A stretch of 64,000 bases of DNA, taken from the NCBI RefSeq assembly GCF_008923205.2, contig NZ_WBMS02000017.1, positions 62,001-126,000 of the forward strand. Reading direction: 5' to 3'. A program made the translations under genes and the position numbers. Positions 24,855 through 33,879 of this stretch are shown piece by piece; the stretch's first letter is position 1, and the number at the start of each line of letters is the position of its first letter. This DNA is from Actinomadura physcomitrii. Its GTDB lineage: Bacteria > Actinomycetota > Actinomycetes > Streptosporangiales > Streptosporangiaceae. The notes under the pieces are model-generated. The model made no database searches, was not told where the DNA came from, and saw only the letters and a list, made by a program, of their open reading frames with translations.

Positions 24855-25050
24855 ATGCCGTCCACCCGGTGACGGTGCTGCTGGCAGTCCGGCGACTTCG
24901 AAAGAACCTGGCTGCCGTCCAGCAACTGGCCGACCTGGCCGCATCCAAGGACGCCGCCGTCGCCTGGCTCGCCCTCGCGTGGCTGCTGGCCCAAAGCGAC
25001 GTCATCGTGCCGGTCCCCGGCACCCGCAGCGCCGAGCGTGTGGCGGAGAA
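24855..25050 (+). pseudogene. Aldo/keto reductase C-terminal fragment
   Basis: About 60 residues (LADLAASKDAAVAWLALAWLLAQSDVIVPVPGTRSAERVAE) match the C-terminal cofactor-binding strand-helix of aldo/keto reductases, where the phrase IVPVPGTR is characteristic. No N-terminal barrel is present upstream. Together with the adjacent esterase fragment it marks a decayed junction. Confidence 0.7.
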
Positions 25051-25099
25051 AAGTCACATCCGCAGACCTGTTTCGGGTCGGGAATCCCGCGGATCAGCG

Positions 25100-25744
25100 T
25101 CAGCCGGAGGCGAAGAGCATGCGGATGAGTTGATGAAGATGAGAACGGAACCGGTCCAGAATCGCCGGATCTTCTGGAGGCGACGGCCGCGCGGATTCGT
25201 CCAAGAATCCCGCCTGCAGGTAGCCGTGAACCGTCCACACGATGGTCCACATTGCAGCCTCCGCATCCATTCCCGGAGTGACGATCCGGCGGACGGCCCT
25301 GACTGATTCGTTCACTGTGGGCGCTAGAATCTGCTCTTCGGCGCCCTGGATGTCGCTGGCATCGGACATCCAGCGAAACATCAGAAGGCGAGGATATTCC
25401 GGGTGATCGAGGCAGAAATCGAGATAGCGATCCATGAGTGTCATCACGCCGTCCGCGGTGGGCTCGTGGCCTGCGAGGACCGACGCCATCTGATCCGTCC
25501 AGAGCCGCTGAAGGCGTCCGAGTACGGCGAGGTAAAGTGCGGCCTTGCTGGGGTAATGATCGGCGACCGCATGGGCGTCGATGCCCGCGGCGTCGGCGAT
25601 CATCTGGGTGGATACCGCATCATAGCCGAGCTCGCCGAACAGCCGACCGGCGACGCCGCGTATACGGTCCTTCGGCTCTTCTTCCTCGTCCCTCATGCCC
25701 GATTCATCCGATCTCACGGTGCTCGCCCGTATTGTCATGGCCAA
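25100..25744 (-). CDS. TetR/AcrR family transcriptional regulator
   Basis: A 214-residue regulator. The HTH over about residues 28-70 (VSTQMIADAAGIDAHAVADHYPSKAALYLAVL) is of TetR type, followed by a helical domain with LDFCLDHPEYPRLLMFRWM typical of the C-terminal ligand domain. An in-frame ATG at 25696 is an alternative start closer to the domain. It has no clear target neighbour: a remnant region lies on one side and an uncoded 580-base gap on the other. Confidence 0.85.
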   Translation of the reverse strand: MAMTIRASTVRSDESGMRDEEEEPKDRIRGVAGRLFGELGYDAVSTQMIADAAGIDAHAVADHYPSKAALYLAVLGRLQRLWTDQMASVLAGHEPTADGVMTLMDRYLDFCLDHPEYPRLLMFRWMSDASDIQGAEEQILAPTVNESVRAVRRIVTPGMDAEAAMWTIVWTVHGYLQAGFLDESARPSPPEDPAILDRFRSHLHQLIRMLFASG

Positions 25745-26325
25745 CTGGCCGAATGAACACGCTACCGCTCTTGGTTACCCGTCCTGGGGCCTTCTAATGC
25801 AGTAGTGGGTCGCCCTGATCGCGAGCTTGTCTCTGCGGCTCTCTCGAGGGCCGATTATTGGCTCAGTGGCGAGCGACCGCTGTATTGGAGGGATGCTCTT
25901 GGTGTTCGGTATGAAAAACTTATGGAATGGCGGTATCGGCGGGAGACCCGGTCGTAGTTGAGCGTTTGGAGAGATCTGCGTCGCACGGCTCGGTGTCCTT
26001 GGAGCAGAACAGGGGCCGCCCCTCAGTTCTCCCGATCGAGGACGAGGACGCGAGGTGTCCGCCTCTTCCACCGCGTCGAGTTGGCGGCGGAGCAGGCCGG
26101 TCGGGTCATCGGACGCGCGGCGGCGTGCTCGGCGCCCGAAGGTCGCCAGGCGCGAGGGCGATCTTCTTGCTTGCTGTCGGCGCGGGCCATCGGTACAGGT
26201 GAGGCCGGGGAAGGCTCAGGAGTCCGCTACACCGGATGCGGAAAATGCGTGGCGTTCGTTGTAGGGGCCGGCGGCGCCCTTGACGCACAGTCGCTTGCGT
26301 TCCTCTCCCATCCCCTGGAGTCATC
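25745..26325. other. Non-coding stretch before the lipase gene
   Basis: About 580 bases. No reading frame here has a recognisable protein or convincing ribosome binding site, and base composition falls locally (25800-25930 is unusually AT-rich for the window). It may be decayed DNA plus the lipase promoter; no RNA gene was recognised. Confidence 0.4.
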
Positions 26326-27606
26326 GTGAAACTGCGAACACTCGTGCTGTCGGTGGCCATGGGCGCCGCGACGACGGCGCCCATGGCCGCGATGGCGGAC
26401 GCGGAAGCCGCACCTTCGGGATGTGCGGCGACGGACGCGGCCATCTACACCGCGCCGTCATCGGTCGACGGCAACCCGGGCGATCTGCTCGCGTGCCGCT
26501 CGGTCGCCCTGCCGCACGTCCCGGGCAACGTCCCGATGAAGGCGTGGAAGGTGCAGTACGCCTCCACCAACGTGCAAGGTAAGAAGATCGCGGTTTCGGG
26601 GACGGTGGCCGTTCCCACGGCGACCTGGGCGGGGCCCGGTTCTCGTCCCGTTGTGGCGTTCAACCCGGGCACGGTGGGGCTGGGGTCGCAGTGCGCCTTC
26701 TCCAAGCAACTCGCGGGCGCCTATCAGGACGAGTACGAGGGCGAGCAGGTCGAGGCGTTCCTGAAGGCCGGGTTCGCGGTCGCGGCCACCGACGGCGTCG
26801 GCTACCTGGACGGACAGACCCACACCTACATGGCCGGTCAGAACGCGGGGCACGCGCTGCTGGACATCGTCCGTACGTCGCGGCAGGTCCCCGGCGGGTC
26901 GTTGGCCTCCGATGGGAAGGTCGCGATCTCCGGGTACTCCGAGGGCGGGGCCGCCGCTCTGTGGGGGGCACAGCTTGCCTCCTCCTACGCGCCTGAGCTG
27001 CACATGGCGGGTGTCGCGGCCGGTGGCGTGCCGGGTGACCTGCGGCTGGTGGGCAAGCAGCTGAACGGGGGGCCGTTCGCCGGCTTCCTGGCGGATGCGC
27101 AGATCGGCCTGCACCAGGCATATCCGAACCTGCCGTTCGACCAGCTGCTGAACGACAACGGCCGGCAGGCGGTCAAGAACGCGACGAGCAACTGCCTGTA
27201 CGGCACGCTGGCGTCGTTCCTCGGCGCCAACGTCGAGAACTACACCACCAATCACTACACCCTCGACCAGCTCTACGCGCTCAAGGGTTCCGATGGAATG
27301 TCCTGGGGAGACGCGGTCGACGCGCAGAAGCTCGGCGCGGACATCGGCGGCCCGAATTCCGGTGCCAAGTACAAGATGGACTTCCCCACCTTCCAGTATC
27401 GGGGAGTCTTCGAGGAGGTCATCGCCACACAGGCGGAAGAGGACACCCGTTCGCGCTACTGCAAGGCGGGCATCACCACGCAGTGGAACTCCTCCTACCC
27501 CGGGGAGCACCTGCTGACCGACAGCATCGCCATCAATGACGTGACGGCCTGGATCGGCGATCGCTTCGCAGGGAAGGCCGCGCCGTCGAACTGTCCGCTC
27601 TTCTGA
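26326..27606 (+). CDS. Secreted lipase (LIP/secretory lipase family)
   Basis: A 426-residue alpha/beta hydrolase. The N-terminal MKLRTLVLSVAMGAATTAP is followed by AMADAEAA, a Sec signal peptide with a likely cleavage near residues 26-29. The nucleophile elbow GYSEGG puts the catalytic serine at about Ser205. Paired cysteines (SGCAATD, SQCAF, SNCLYG, SRYCK, SNCPLF) fit an exported enzyme with disulfides. GTG 26326 follows CTGGAG. Family members release fatty acids from triacylglycerols or esters outside the cell, which could feed the intracellular acyl-CoA pathways. A hairpin terminator follows. Confidence 0.92.
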   Translation: MKLRTLVLSVAMGAATTAPMAAMADAEAAPSGCAATDAAIYTAPSSVDGNPGDLLACRSVALPHVPGNVPMKAWKVQYASTNVQGKKIAVSGTVAVPTATWAGPGSRPVVAFNPGTVGLGSQCAFSKQLAGAYQDEYEGEQVEAFLKAGFAVAATDGVGYLDGQTHTYMAGQNAGHALLDIVRTSRQVPGGSLASDGKVAISGYSEGGAAALWGAQLASSYAPELHMAGVAAGGVPGDLRLVGKQLNGGPFAGFLADAQIGLHQAYPNLPFDQLLNDNGRQAVKNATSNCLYGTLASFLGANVENYTTNHYTLDQLYALKGSDGMSWGDAVDAQKLGADIGGPNSGAKYKMDFPTFQYRGVFEEVIATQAEEDTRSRYCKAGITTQWNSSYPGEHLLTDSIAINDVTAWIGDRFAGKAAPSNCPLF

Positions 27607-27620
27607 GATGGGGGCCTGAC

Positions 27621-27651
27621 GAGGACGGCTCCCATGCCGGGGGCCGTCCTC
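27621..27651 (+). terminator. Intrinsic terminator after the lipase gene
   Basis: GAGGACGGC (27621-27629) pairs with GCCGTCCTC (27643-27651), with extra TCCC/GGGG pairing inside the loop. It begins 15 bases after the lipase stop. No long T run follows, as is usual in high-GC actinomycetes. Confidence 0.7.
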
Positions 27652-27845
27652 GCCTCGTTGCGGCCAAGGCGTCACGGTGACCCCGGCGAATGGCCCTCGG
27701 GCGTGTCGCGGTGACCGCGGCGCGGCATCAAGGGGTAGGCGATCTCACTGCGAAGGGCCAGAATGTGAGTCACGTTACACGGCATCAGGATGCGTCCGGG
27801 GAGGCGGAGACGGCGTCTCCGGCCGGGGCGGACGGGGGAGGGCGG

Positions 27846-29057
27846 ATGGGCTCCAGATCGGCTTCCCGGGTCATTGAGATCGAGATATCCGGGCCGCGGC
27901 TGCTGGAAACGGCGACGAGGCTGCGCAAGCATGTGCCCGAGGCTGCGCGGGAGGCGATCCGGGAGATCGAGCGGGAGCTGCCGGAGTTCGTCCGGCCCGA
28001 CGATCCTCGCTATGCCGAGGTGCTGACCCAGACCGTCGAGTGGATCATCGGTCACTTCGTCGAGCTGATGGCCGACCCGGAGACGCCGTCGACGGAACTG
28101 CTCGACTTCCTGTATGAGCTGGGTGTCGGGGAGGCCAGGGAGGGGCGCGGCCTGGAGCAGTTCCAGACGGCCTTGAGGATCGGCGCGGGTGTGGCGCTCA
28201 ACCGGCTCAACGCCGAAGCCGAGGCCATGGACATCTTCACCAGCCCGAGCACCATGGCGCAGATCACGCAGGCGCTGTTCGCCTACCACGACAGGCTCAC
28301 CGAGACCGTCGCAGAAGGACACGCCGCCTATGAGGCACGATCGCATGACAAGCGGCGGCACCACCTCGGCCATCTGGTGGAACTGCTGGTCACGCCCGCT
28401 CCGGCGGCGCGGGCCATCGGCACGCTCGCGGGAAAGGCCGGATGGCGCTTGCCCGACACGGTCGCCGCCGTCGCGGTCAATGACCCGCAGAGCTGGGGGA
28501 CCGCCGGGCCCGCTCTGCCGGACGAGGTGCTCAACGGACTGGACCTCGCAGAGCCCTGCCTGATCGTTCCCGATCCCGAGGGGCCCGGGCGCCGCACCAT
28601 GCTCCGCACCGGACTGCGGGGACGGGCGGCGGCGGTCGGCCCCACCGTGGCGATCACCGAGGTGGCGCGATCGTTGCGCTGGGCGCGGCAGGGGCTCGCT
28701 CTCGCCGAGCGACGGATCATTTCCACGGCCCGACCCTTCTTCGTGACCGACCACCTGCCGATCATGATGATCATGCAGGACGAAGACCTGACCGACATCG
28801 CCGTGGCCGTCAGGCTCGCCCCTCTCGCGTCACTGCCGGTGACGTCGCGGATGCGGCTCGCCACAACGTTCTTCGCATGTCTGGAGTGCAACTTCAACGC
28901 GGCCGAGGTCGGCAAGCGCCTGCGGGTGCACCCGCAGACCGTCCGATACCGCATCCGCCAGCTAGAGCAGATCTTCGGACCAGACATCCACGACCTCGAC
29001 CAGCGCTTCGACTATCTCGTCACGCTGCGCGCCTGGCTGGCGATGCACGGCCCCTGA
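27846..29057 (+). CDS. PucR/CdaR-type helix-turn-helix regulator
   Basis: A 403-residue regulator with a C-terminal PucR HTH (FFACLECNFNAAEVGKRLRVHPQTVRYRIRQLEQIFG) and an N-terminal helical domain (RELPEFVRPDDPRYAEVL; EAREGRGLEQFQTALRIGA) typical of actinobacterial PucR-like proteins. ATG 27846 is preceded by a GGGGGAGGGCGG stretch; an upstream start at 27690 would add 52 low-complexity residues. It converges on a paralogue at 29086-30384. Target and ligand are unknown; the lipase upstream or the FAAL beyond the paralogue are possible. Confidence 0.87.
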   Translation: MGSRSASRVIEIEISGPRLLETATRLRKHVPEAAREAIREIERELPEFVRPDDPRYAEVLTQTVEWIIGHFVELMADPETPSTELLDFLYELGVGEAREGRGLEQFQTALRIGAGVALNRLNAEAEAMDIFTSPSTMAQITQALFAYHDRLTETVAEGHAAYEARSHDKRRHHLGHLVELLVTPAPAARAIGTLAGKAGWRLPDTVAAVAVNDPQSWGTAGPALPDEVLNGLDLAEPCLIVPDPEGPGRRTMLRTGLRGRAAAVGPTVAITEVARSLRWARQGLALAERRIISTARPFFVTDHLPIMMIMQDEDLTDIAVAVRLAPLASLPVTSRMRLATTFFACLECNFNAAEVGKRLRVHPQTVRYRIRQLEQIFGPDIHDLDQRFDYLVTLRAWLAMHGP

Positions 29058-29085
29058 GATTGGGCGGGTTCCGCGTCTCCGGTGG

Positions 29086-30384
29086 TCACGCCGGTTGCCA
29101 GGCGACATCACCTGTTGCGTGCCTGGGCCAGAGCTCCGATGACGATGACGCGTGCGGGTCCGGCAGCTCGGAGTCCAGGCGTTTCATCTCGACAGCGAAT
29201 GTGAGCACGAGCAGTAGCTCGGTCCGGCAGGCGGGATCGTGGACCGCGTCTCCGACCAACTCCTCCAGCCTGCGGATCCGGTACCGCACGGTCTGCTCGT
29301 GCACCCTCAGGCGTTCGGCGGCGATGACGGCGTTGTCGTGGGCTCGCACGTACTCCAGCAGGGTCCTGGCGTACTGGTTCCGGCGATGCGGCGGAAGCTG
29401 CAGCAAGGACCCCAGCCGCTTCTTGAATGCGAACTCCACCAGTTCCTCGCCCACTGAGGTGACGAGGACGGAAATGTGGTCCATGCAGCGGGCCGCGGGC
29501 TCCGCCGTGATGACGCCTTCGTCGATCAGGCCGACCAGACGTCTGGCCCAGCGGAGGGAGACCGCGCCGCGAGTGAGCGGCACGGCCGGGCCGATCGCGG
29601 CGGTCAGGCCCTCGGTGAGGGCGGACATGAACCCCTGCCGCGCCGGTCGTTCGGGGTCGGGAACCACCATGTACGGCTCTGGGCAGTGCCAGTCGATGAG
29701 GACGGCCGGCGGGAGCAGCGGCCTGACCTCCTCCGAGTCGCGGCTGATGGCGACCACGGCGATGGTGCGAGGGACCTCCCACCCGGCCCGCTTGGCCAGC
29801 GCGGCGATCGCGTCCTCACTGGCGGACGGCTCGGATATCAGCAGGTCCCGCAACCGTGCCCGCAGACGCTGTCGTTCGCCGAGCTGCTGGTCCCGGGTGT
29901 TGGCGTAGCCCTGCGCCGCGGCACTGGCGATCTTCTCCAGGAACACGAACAGGGAGTCGTTGAGCTGGCTGAGGGTGTCCAGCGACCACCCCAGCCGGCG
30001 GGCGTCGCTGATGAACCGTCTGCTGGCGACCTGCCCGCAGACCCGGATCGCGGTCTGCAGACCGTCCAGGGTGCGCCCCTTGCGGGCCTCGTGAGCGCCG
30101 ATGCCGACATAGATCTCGCTCAACGGCTCCCAGTCCATCTGCGGATTGCCGATCGCCTCCACGAAGTACCGGACGGTCTCGTTCACCGACCATTGCATGC
30201 GCTGGCCGTACCGGCTGTCCGCCGGGCGCGAGTATTCGGGAACCAGCTTGTGGATCTCCCGCACCATCTCCTCGCCGGCCGCCCGGACGTAAGGCCGCAG
30301 CGGGGAGGAGTCGACGGGCAACTTCGCCAGCGGCAGCAGGTCCACGGCCGCGTACTCGTGTTCGTTCACCTTCACCTCCGACAT
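29086..30384 (-). CDS. PucR/CdaR-type helix-turn-helix regulator (paralogue)
   Basis: A 432-residue regulator with the same layout as its convergent neighbour. The N-terminal helical sensor has YSRPADSRYGQRMQ and GAHEARKGRTLDGLQTAIRV, the middle domain follows, and the C-terminal HTH is ERLRVHEQTVRYRIRRLEELVG. It reads away from the fatty acyl-AMP ligase, with 437 bases between, and is a candidate regulator of that gene. The two PucR genes lie tail to tail with a 28-base gap. Confidence 0.87.
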   Translation of the reverse strand: MSEVKVNEHEYAAVDLLPLAKLPVDSSPLRPYVRAAGEEMVREIHKLVPEYSRPADSRYGQRMQWSVNETVRYFVEAIGNPQMDWEPLSEIYVGIGAHEARKGRTLDGLQTAIRVCGQVASRRFISDARRLGWSLDTLSQLNDSLFVFLEKIASAAAQGYANTRDQQLGERQRLRARLRDLLISEPSASEDAIAALAKRAGWEVPRTIAVVAISRDSEEVRPLLPPAVLIDWHCPEPYMVVPDPERPARQGFMSALTEGLTAAIGPAVPLTRGAVSLRWARRLVGLIDEGVITAEPAARCMDHISVLVTSVGEELVEFAFKKRLGSLLQLPPHRRNQYARTLLEYVRAHDNAVIAAERLRVHEQTVRYRIRRLEELVGDAVHDPACRTELLLVLTFAVEMKRLDSELPDPHASSSSELWPRHATGDVAWQPA

Positions 30385-30821
30385 CGGTGACGCCGTTCTG
30401 TCACGTCGACGCCGGAAACACGATCGCTTTTGTCATCTCCGAGCGAAACTCACCAGGGTGAGAGACCCCGCGGACAGCATTGTCAGACTTGTGCCAACAC
30501 ATGCTCGCTGACCTGCGAAGACGGCGATGGGGCAGACGCCGGCAACCCGTCTCCGTTGAGTCTCACGACGGGAGTGCCGTGTCCTGGACCTGCGGTGCTC
30601 ACGCACCCGGCACGGCCGCGAACCGTGAGCGTCATTTATCAGAATGCCGCTACCTGATTGCCCGAAGACGCTCACGGCGCATGCAAGGCGGGCACGGCGC
30701 GAAGACCTAGATTTGCCTGGCGCCGACATCCCTGACCCCATACGGCAACGCGCGTCCGGCATGCCCCGTGCAGGGTCCCACGCCGCTTGGCAGCACCGAC
30801 GAATCACCGACTGGAGTGCAG
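30385..30821. other. Divergent intergenic region between PucR and FAAL genes
   Basis: 437 bases with no convincing gene. It carries an inverted repeat with 9-base arms GTGAGCGTC (30627-30635) and GACGCTCAC (30667-30675) around an AT-rich 31-base loop. This could be a regulator site pair or an RNA hairpin. The ATG at 30822 follows CTGGAG. Confidence 0.4.
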
Positions 30822-32606
30822 ATGACCCCTCCTCTGGGAAGCATGATCGACTCCCCGCTCATCAGCGAACTCGGCCGGTGGGCCAAAGAAATACCACACG
30901 AGCGCGCCTTCTCCTTCGTCGATTACGGCCGGGACACGCAGGGCCGTCGGACCGACATCTCCTGGAGCGAATTGGACGGCCGCGTCCGAGGAGTCGCGGC
31001 CGCCCTGCGTCGCACGGGTGATTCCGGGCAAAGGGTCGCCATCGTGGCACCGCAGTCACTCGAGTACATCGTAGGTTTTCTTGGAGCCATGTATGCCGGA
31101 ATGGTCAGCGTGCCACTGTTCACCCCTGATCTTCCCGGCCACCGCGAACGGCTGACGGCGATCCTGCGCGACGCCGACGCCGACTGCGTCCTCACGACGG
31201 CGGCCCTACGATCCCGCGTACGGGAGTTGCTGAACCAGAGCACGGCCCAACGGCACCAGGACATCGTCGTCATGGATTCGATCGATCCGGCCCCTGATTG
31301 GGAGCCGGAGAAGGTCCGGCCCTCGGACCCCGCGTATCTCCAGTACACCTCGGGATCCACACGAATCCCGGCAGGCGCCGTCATCACGCACGGCAACCTG
31401 GCCGCCAACGCCAGGCAGATCTGGGCCGCCGGAGCCGGGACCCCCCGCTCGTCCGTGCAGGTGATGTGGCTCCCGCTCTTCCACGACATGGGACTGGTCT
31501 CCACCATCGGGCTGCCGCTCGTGCACGGTAACTCGGCGGTCCTCATGGACCCGCTGGCCTTCGTCATGAGACCGGTCCGCTGGCTTCAGCTCCTCAGTGC
31601 CGAACAAGGCGACACCTTCACCGCCGGCCCCAACTTTGCCTACGAGATGCTCGTCGACCGCGTGAGCGAGAAGGAGAAGATCGGCCTGGACCTGAGCCGC
31701 GTCAAAGTATTCATGAACGGCGCCGAACCCGTCCGCCCCAAAACCCTGAAACACTTCCAAAAGGCTTTCCAGCAATGCGGACTCAGGTCGTCCGCCCCAT
31801 GCGCGGCCTATGGCCTCGCGGAGGCGACCGTGTACGTGTCAGCGGGGTCCGCTGACGCTCCTCCCACCATCCGGCACTTCGACGCCCTGGCACTCGCCGA
31901 GGGCGTCGCCCGTCCTTGCGATCGGGAAGCGCCCGAGGCGACCGCCCTGGTCGCATGCGGGGCGCCCATCGGGCAGACGGTCGCGGTCGTCGACCCTCGA
32001 ACCCACTACCGGCAACCGGCCAGGCACATCGGCGAGATCTGGGTACACGGCCCCAACGTCGCCGACGGCTACTGGGGACGCTCCAAGGAGACCGCGTCGA
32101 CATTCGAGGCTCGACTCAACAGCGGCACCGACGCCAGCACGCCCCACGGCCCCTGGCTGCGCACCGGTGACCTCGGCTTCTGGTACGCCGGCGAACTGTA
32201 CGTGACCGGCCGCATCAAGGACCTGATCATCATCGACGGACGCAACCACTACCCGCAGGACATCGAGTACACCGCGCAAGACGCCCACCCGGGGATCCGG
32301 CCAGAGCACGTCGCCGCCTTCGCGGTGGACAACCGGGGAACCGAGTCCGCGGTCATCCTCGCCGAACGCAACCGCCGCATCCCGCTCCAGCACTGCGATC
32401 CACAGGCCATTGAGCAGGCCGTCCGGACCGCAGTGCACCAACACCACGGACTGGTCCTCTGGGACTTCGTTCTGGTCGAGCCGGGAGGGATCACACGTAC
32501 CAGCAGCGGCAAGCTCGCCCGCGCAGCCTGCCGAGCCTCCTACCTCGCCGCCGACGTCAGGACCACCATCGACCGACTAGCCCTCAAGCAGGGAGCCGAA
32601 CAGTGA
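30822..32606 (+). CDS. Fatty acyl-AMP ligase (FAAL)
   Basis: A 594-residue ANL enzyme of the FAAL subgroup. LQYTSGSTRIPAGAVITHGNL near 165-185 is the adenylate loop, VMWLPLFHDMGLVSTIGLPLVHG is the FAAL-typical WLPxxHDMGL motif, and YGLAEATVYVSAG and the late GRIKDLIIIDGRNHYPQDIE match FadD32-type enzymes. The C-terminus TSSGKLARAACR bears the catalytic lysine. FAALs load an activated fatty acid onto an acyl carrier protein or PKS rather than CoA. No ACP, PKS or NRPS gene is visible nearby, so it is an orphan. Its stop overlaps a GTG (GTGA) that opens only a short doubtful frame. Confidence 0.92.
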   Translation: MTPPLGSMIDSPLISELGRWAKEIPHERAFSFVDYGRDTQGRRTDISWSELDGRVRGVAAALRRTGDSGQRVAIVAPQSLEYIVGFLGAMYAGMVSVPLFTPDLPGHRERLTAILRDADADCVLTTAALRSRVRELLNQSTAQRHQDIVVMDSIDPAPDWEPEKVRPSDPAYLQYTSGSTRIPAGAVITHGNLAANARQIWAAGAGTPRSSVQVMWLPLFHDMGLVSTIGLPLVHGNSAVLMDPLAFVMRPVRWLQLLSAEQGDTFTAGPNFAYEMLVDRVSEKEKIGLDLSRVKVFMNGAEPVRPKTLKHFQKAFQQCGLRSSAPCAAYGLAEATVYVSAGSADAPPTIRHFDALALAEGVARPCDREAPEATALVACGAPIGQTVAVVDPRTHYRQPARHIGEIWVHGPNVADGYWGRSKETASTFEARLNSGTDASTPHGPWLRTGDLGFWYAGELYVTGRIKDLIIIDGRNHYPQDIEYTAQDAHPGIRPEHVAAFAVDNRGTESAVILAERNRRIPLQHCDPQAIEQAVRTAVHQHHGLVLWDFVLVEPGGITRTSSGKLARAACRASYLAADVRTTIDRLALKQGAEQ

Positions 32607-33062
32607 ACCGCTCCAGGTTTGTTGGACACCCTCACGACACGGAATGTCTACGGGCCAGGGCGGGCAGCGCGCGGACGGCGGCTACCGAGCATCCAACGCC
32701 CTTGGGCGCCAGCAGGCCACCTTCCTGCGCCACCGCGCTGCAGAGGACCTGGTACCGCACCGCGATGACGGGCAAATACCTCAACGGCTAAACCGAACCG
32801 TCCCCCGTGCCTCCGGCCTGAGGCGAATGGGATGTGGTCGGGAACGGTACCCCGAGTCCAACGCCACGCCCAACGGGAACGTGCGCCCCGTCCGGTGTGG
32901 AAGCCAGCCGAACGACGCTGCCTGCGGGCCCGCCTTCAACGAAGCCGACGCTCTCGACAAGCCCGCCTGGCTGAACCCGCTCAAGCCCCGACAGATCGGC
33001 AGGCCGGACACAGCGTTCCGCAAGCGGGCCCAGTCCACCCAGCCGTTGACGACATGATCAGC
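32607..33062. other. Decayed or non-coding region downstream of FAAL
   Basis: About 456 bases with no recognisable protein in any frame. Short frames at 32603-32791 and 32644-33057 look random in composition. It probably represents a deletion junction where the natural downstream partner of the FAAL gene was lost. Confidence 0.4.
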
Positions 33063-33280
33063 CGCATCGGTACGTGGACGTTGCGCGACTACCTTATGGG
33101 CGCCGCGAGCGTCCCGCCCGTGCTGGTCGAGCGCGCAGGTCACGCAGGCCTATCCGCGTACCGTTCGTACGGATCCAGCGAGCACCCGACGATCGGCTCC
33201 GGCACCCTGGACGAATCCGCTCGCGAAACGCGCTCACACCGACGGACGTCCGATTCCGGGCAACGAAGTCAGCGCCAGAC
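33063..33280 (+). pseudogene. Acyl-CoA ligase fragment (third copy)
   Basis: A stretch of about 70 codons nearly identical to the middle of the two module ligases: TLRDYLMGAASVPPVLVERAGHAGLSAYRSYGSSEHPT, then a frameshift after GSGT, with continued nucleotide similarity through the region encoding TDGRPMPGNE. Nothing of the ligase remains on either side. It lies about 215 bases left of the tRNA-Arg fragment and so outside copy 2, showing that a third ligase allele once existed here. Confidence 0.85.
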
Positions 33281-33493
33281 AGCCCGGCAGTGCCACCATC
33301 ATGGGCAGGCGGGACGCCGCATATCAGATCACCTTCCGCTCACGCTGGGCAGCGGGGTTGTGTTGCGGTCCGGGCGTCCGCTGGGGGGACCGCTGCCGAC
33401 AGGGCTGCGACATCCGAGCGAACATGGAGCTAACACGGGGACATGTCGGGCGTGGATCTTGGGTTGTAAGCATGTGTTTATGCAGGTGAGGGG

Positions 33494-33538
33494 TGGCGCG
33501 CCCGGCAGGATTCGAACCCGCGACCGTCGGTTTAGAAG
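33494..33538 (-). repeat. tRNA-Arg(TCT) 3' half, candidate attachment site
   Basis: On the minus strand this reads as a tRNA from the anticodon loop to CCA. The loop CTTCTAA has anticodon TCT (33534-33536), the 3' anticodon strand is ACCGA, the variable loop CGGTC, and the T-arm GCGGGTTCGAATCCTGC. The acceptor strand is CGGGCGC, the discriminator G, and CCA is encoded. The 5' half is absent: at 33539 the sequence changes straight into P450 coding DNA. Such 3'-half tRNA copies are the classic footprint of tyrosine-integrase insertion at a tRNA gene. No full tRNA is in the window. Confidence 0.85.
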
Positions 33539-33539
33539 C

Positions 33540-33849
33540 TCGATGGCCACCGGCTCAGGGCCGGTGAGCTCGTCCTCTTCCCGCTGGTCGCCGGTAACCG
33601 CGACGACGCGCTGGTCGGCGGCGCCGGCACGGTGGATCTGCGGCGAGGCAGTACCACTCCGCACCTGGCGTTCGGCGGGGGACCGCACCGGTGCCTCGGC
33701 TCGCATCTGGCCCGGATCGAAATGAGCATCGCTCTCCGCGGATGGCATGAGGCCATCCCCGAGTACGGGCTGGCGCCTGGTGCGACGCCGCGGCCTACTG
33801 GTCGAACGTGCACGGCCTCCTGGAACTCCGACTGTCCGCCTTCCAGTGA
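33540..33849 (+). pseudogene. Cytochrome P450 C-terminal fragment, module copy 2
   Basis: It begins directly at the tRNA fragment and matches the last third of the P450 at 20280-21503: RAGELVLFPLVAGNRDDALVGG, the heme loop AFGGGPHRCLGSHLARIE, and WHEAIPEYGLAPGATP. A one-base deletion near 33795 shifts the frame, after which the other frame continues as LELRLSAFQ and stops at 33849. About three quarters of the enzyme, including the I-helix and ExxR, are missing, so it is inactive. Confidence 0.9.
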
Positions 33850-33879
33850 TTCGTGTAGGGCGGCGCGCAACTGAGGTTA

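Noticed and set aside
32603..32791. Short frame starting at a GTG that overlaps the FAAL stop (GTGA)
   Set aside because: The overlap looks like coupling, but the 62 residues resemble no protein and composition is random; better seen as loss of a former partner gene.
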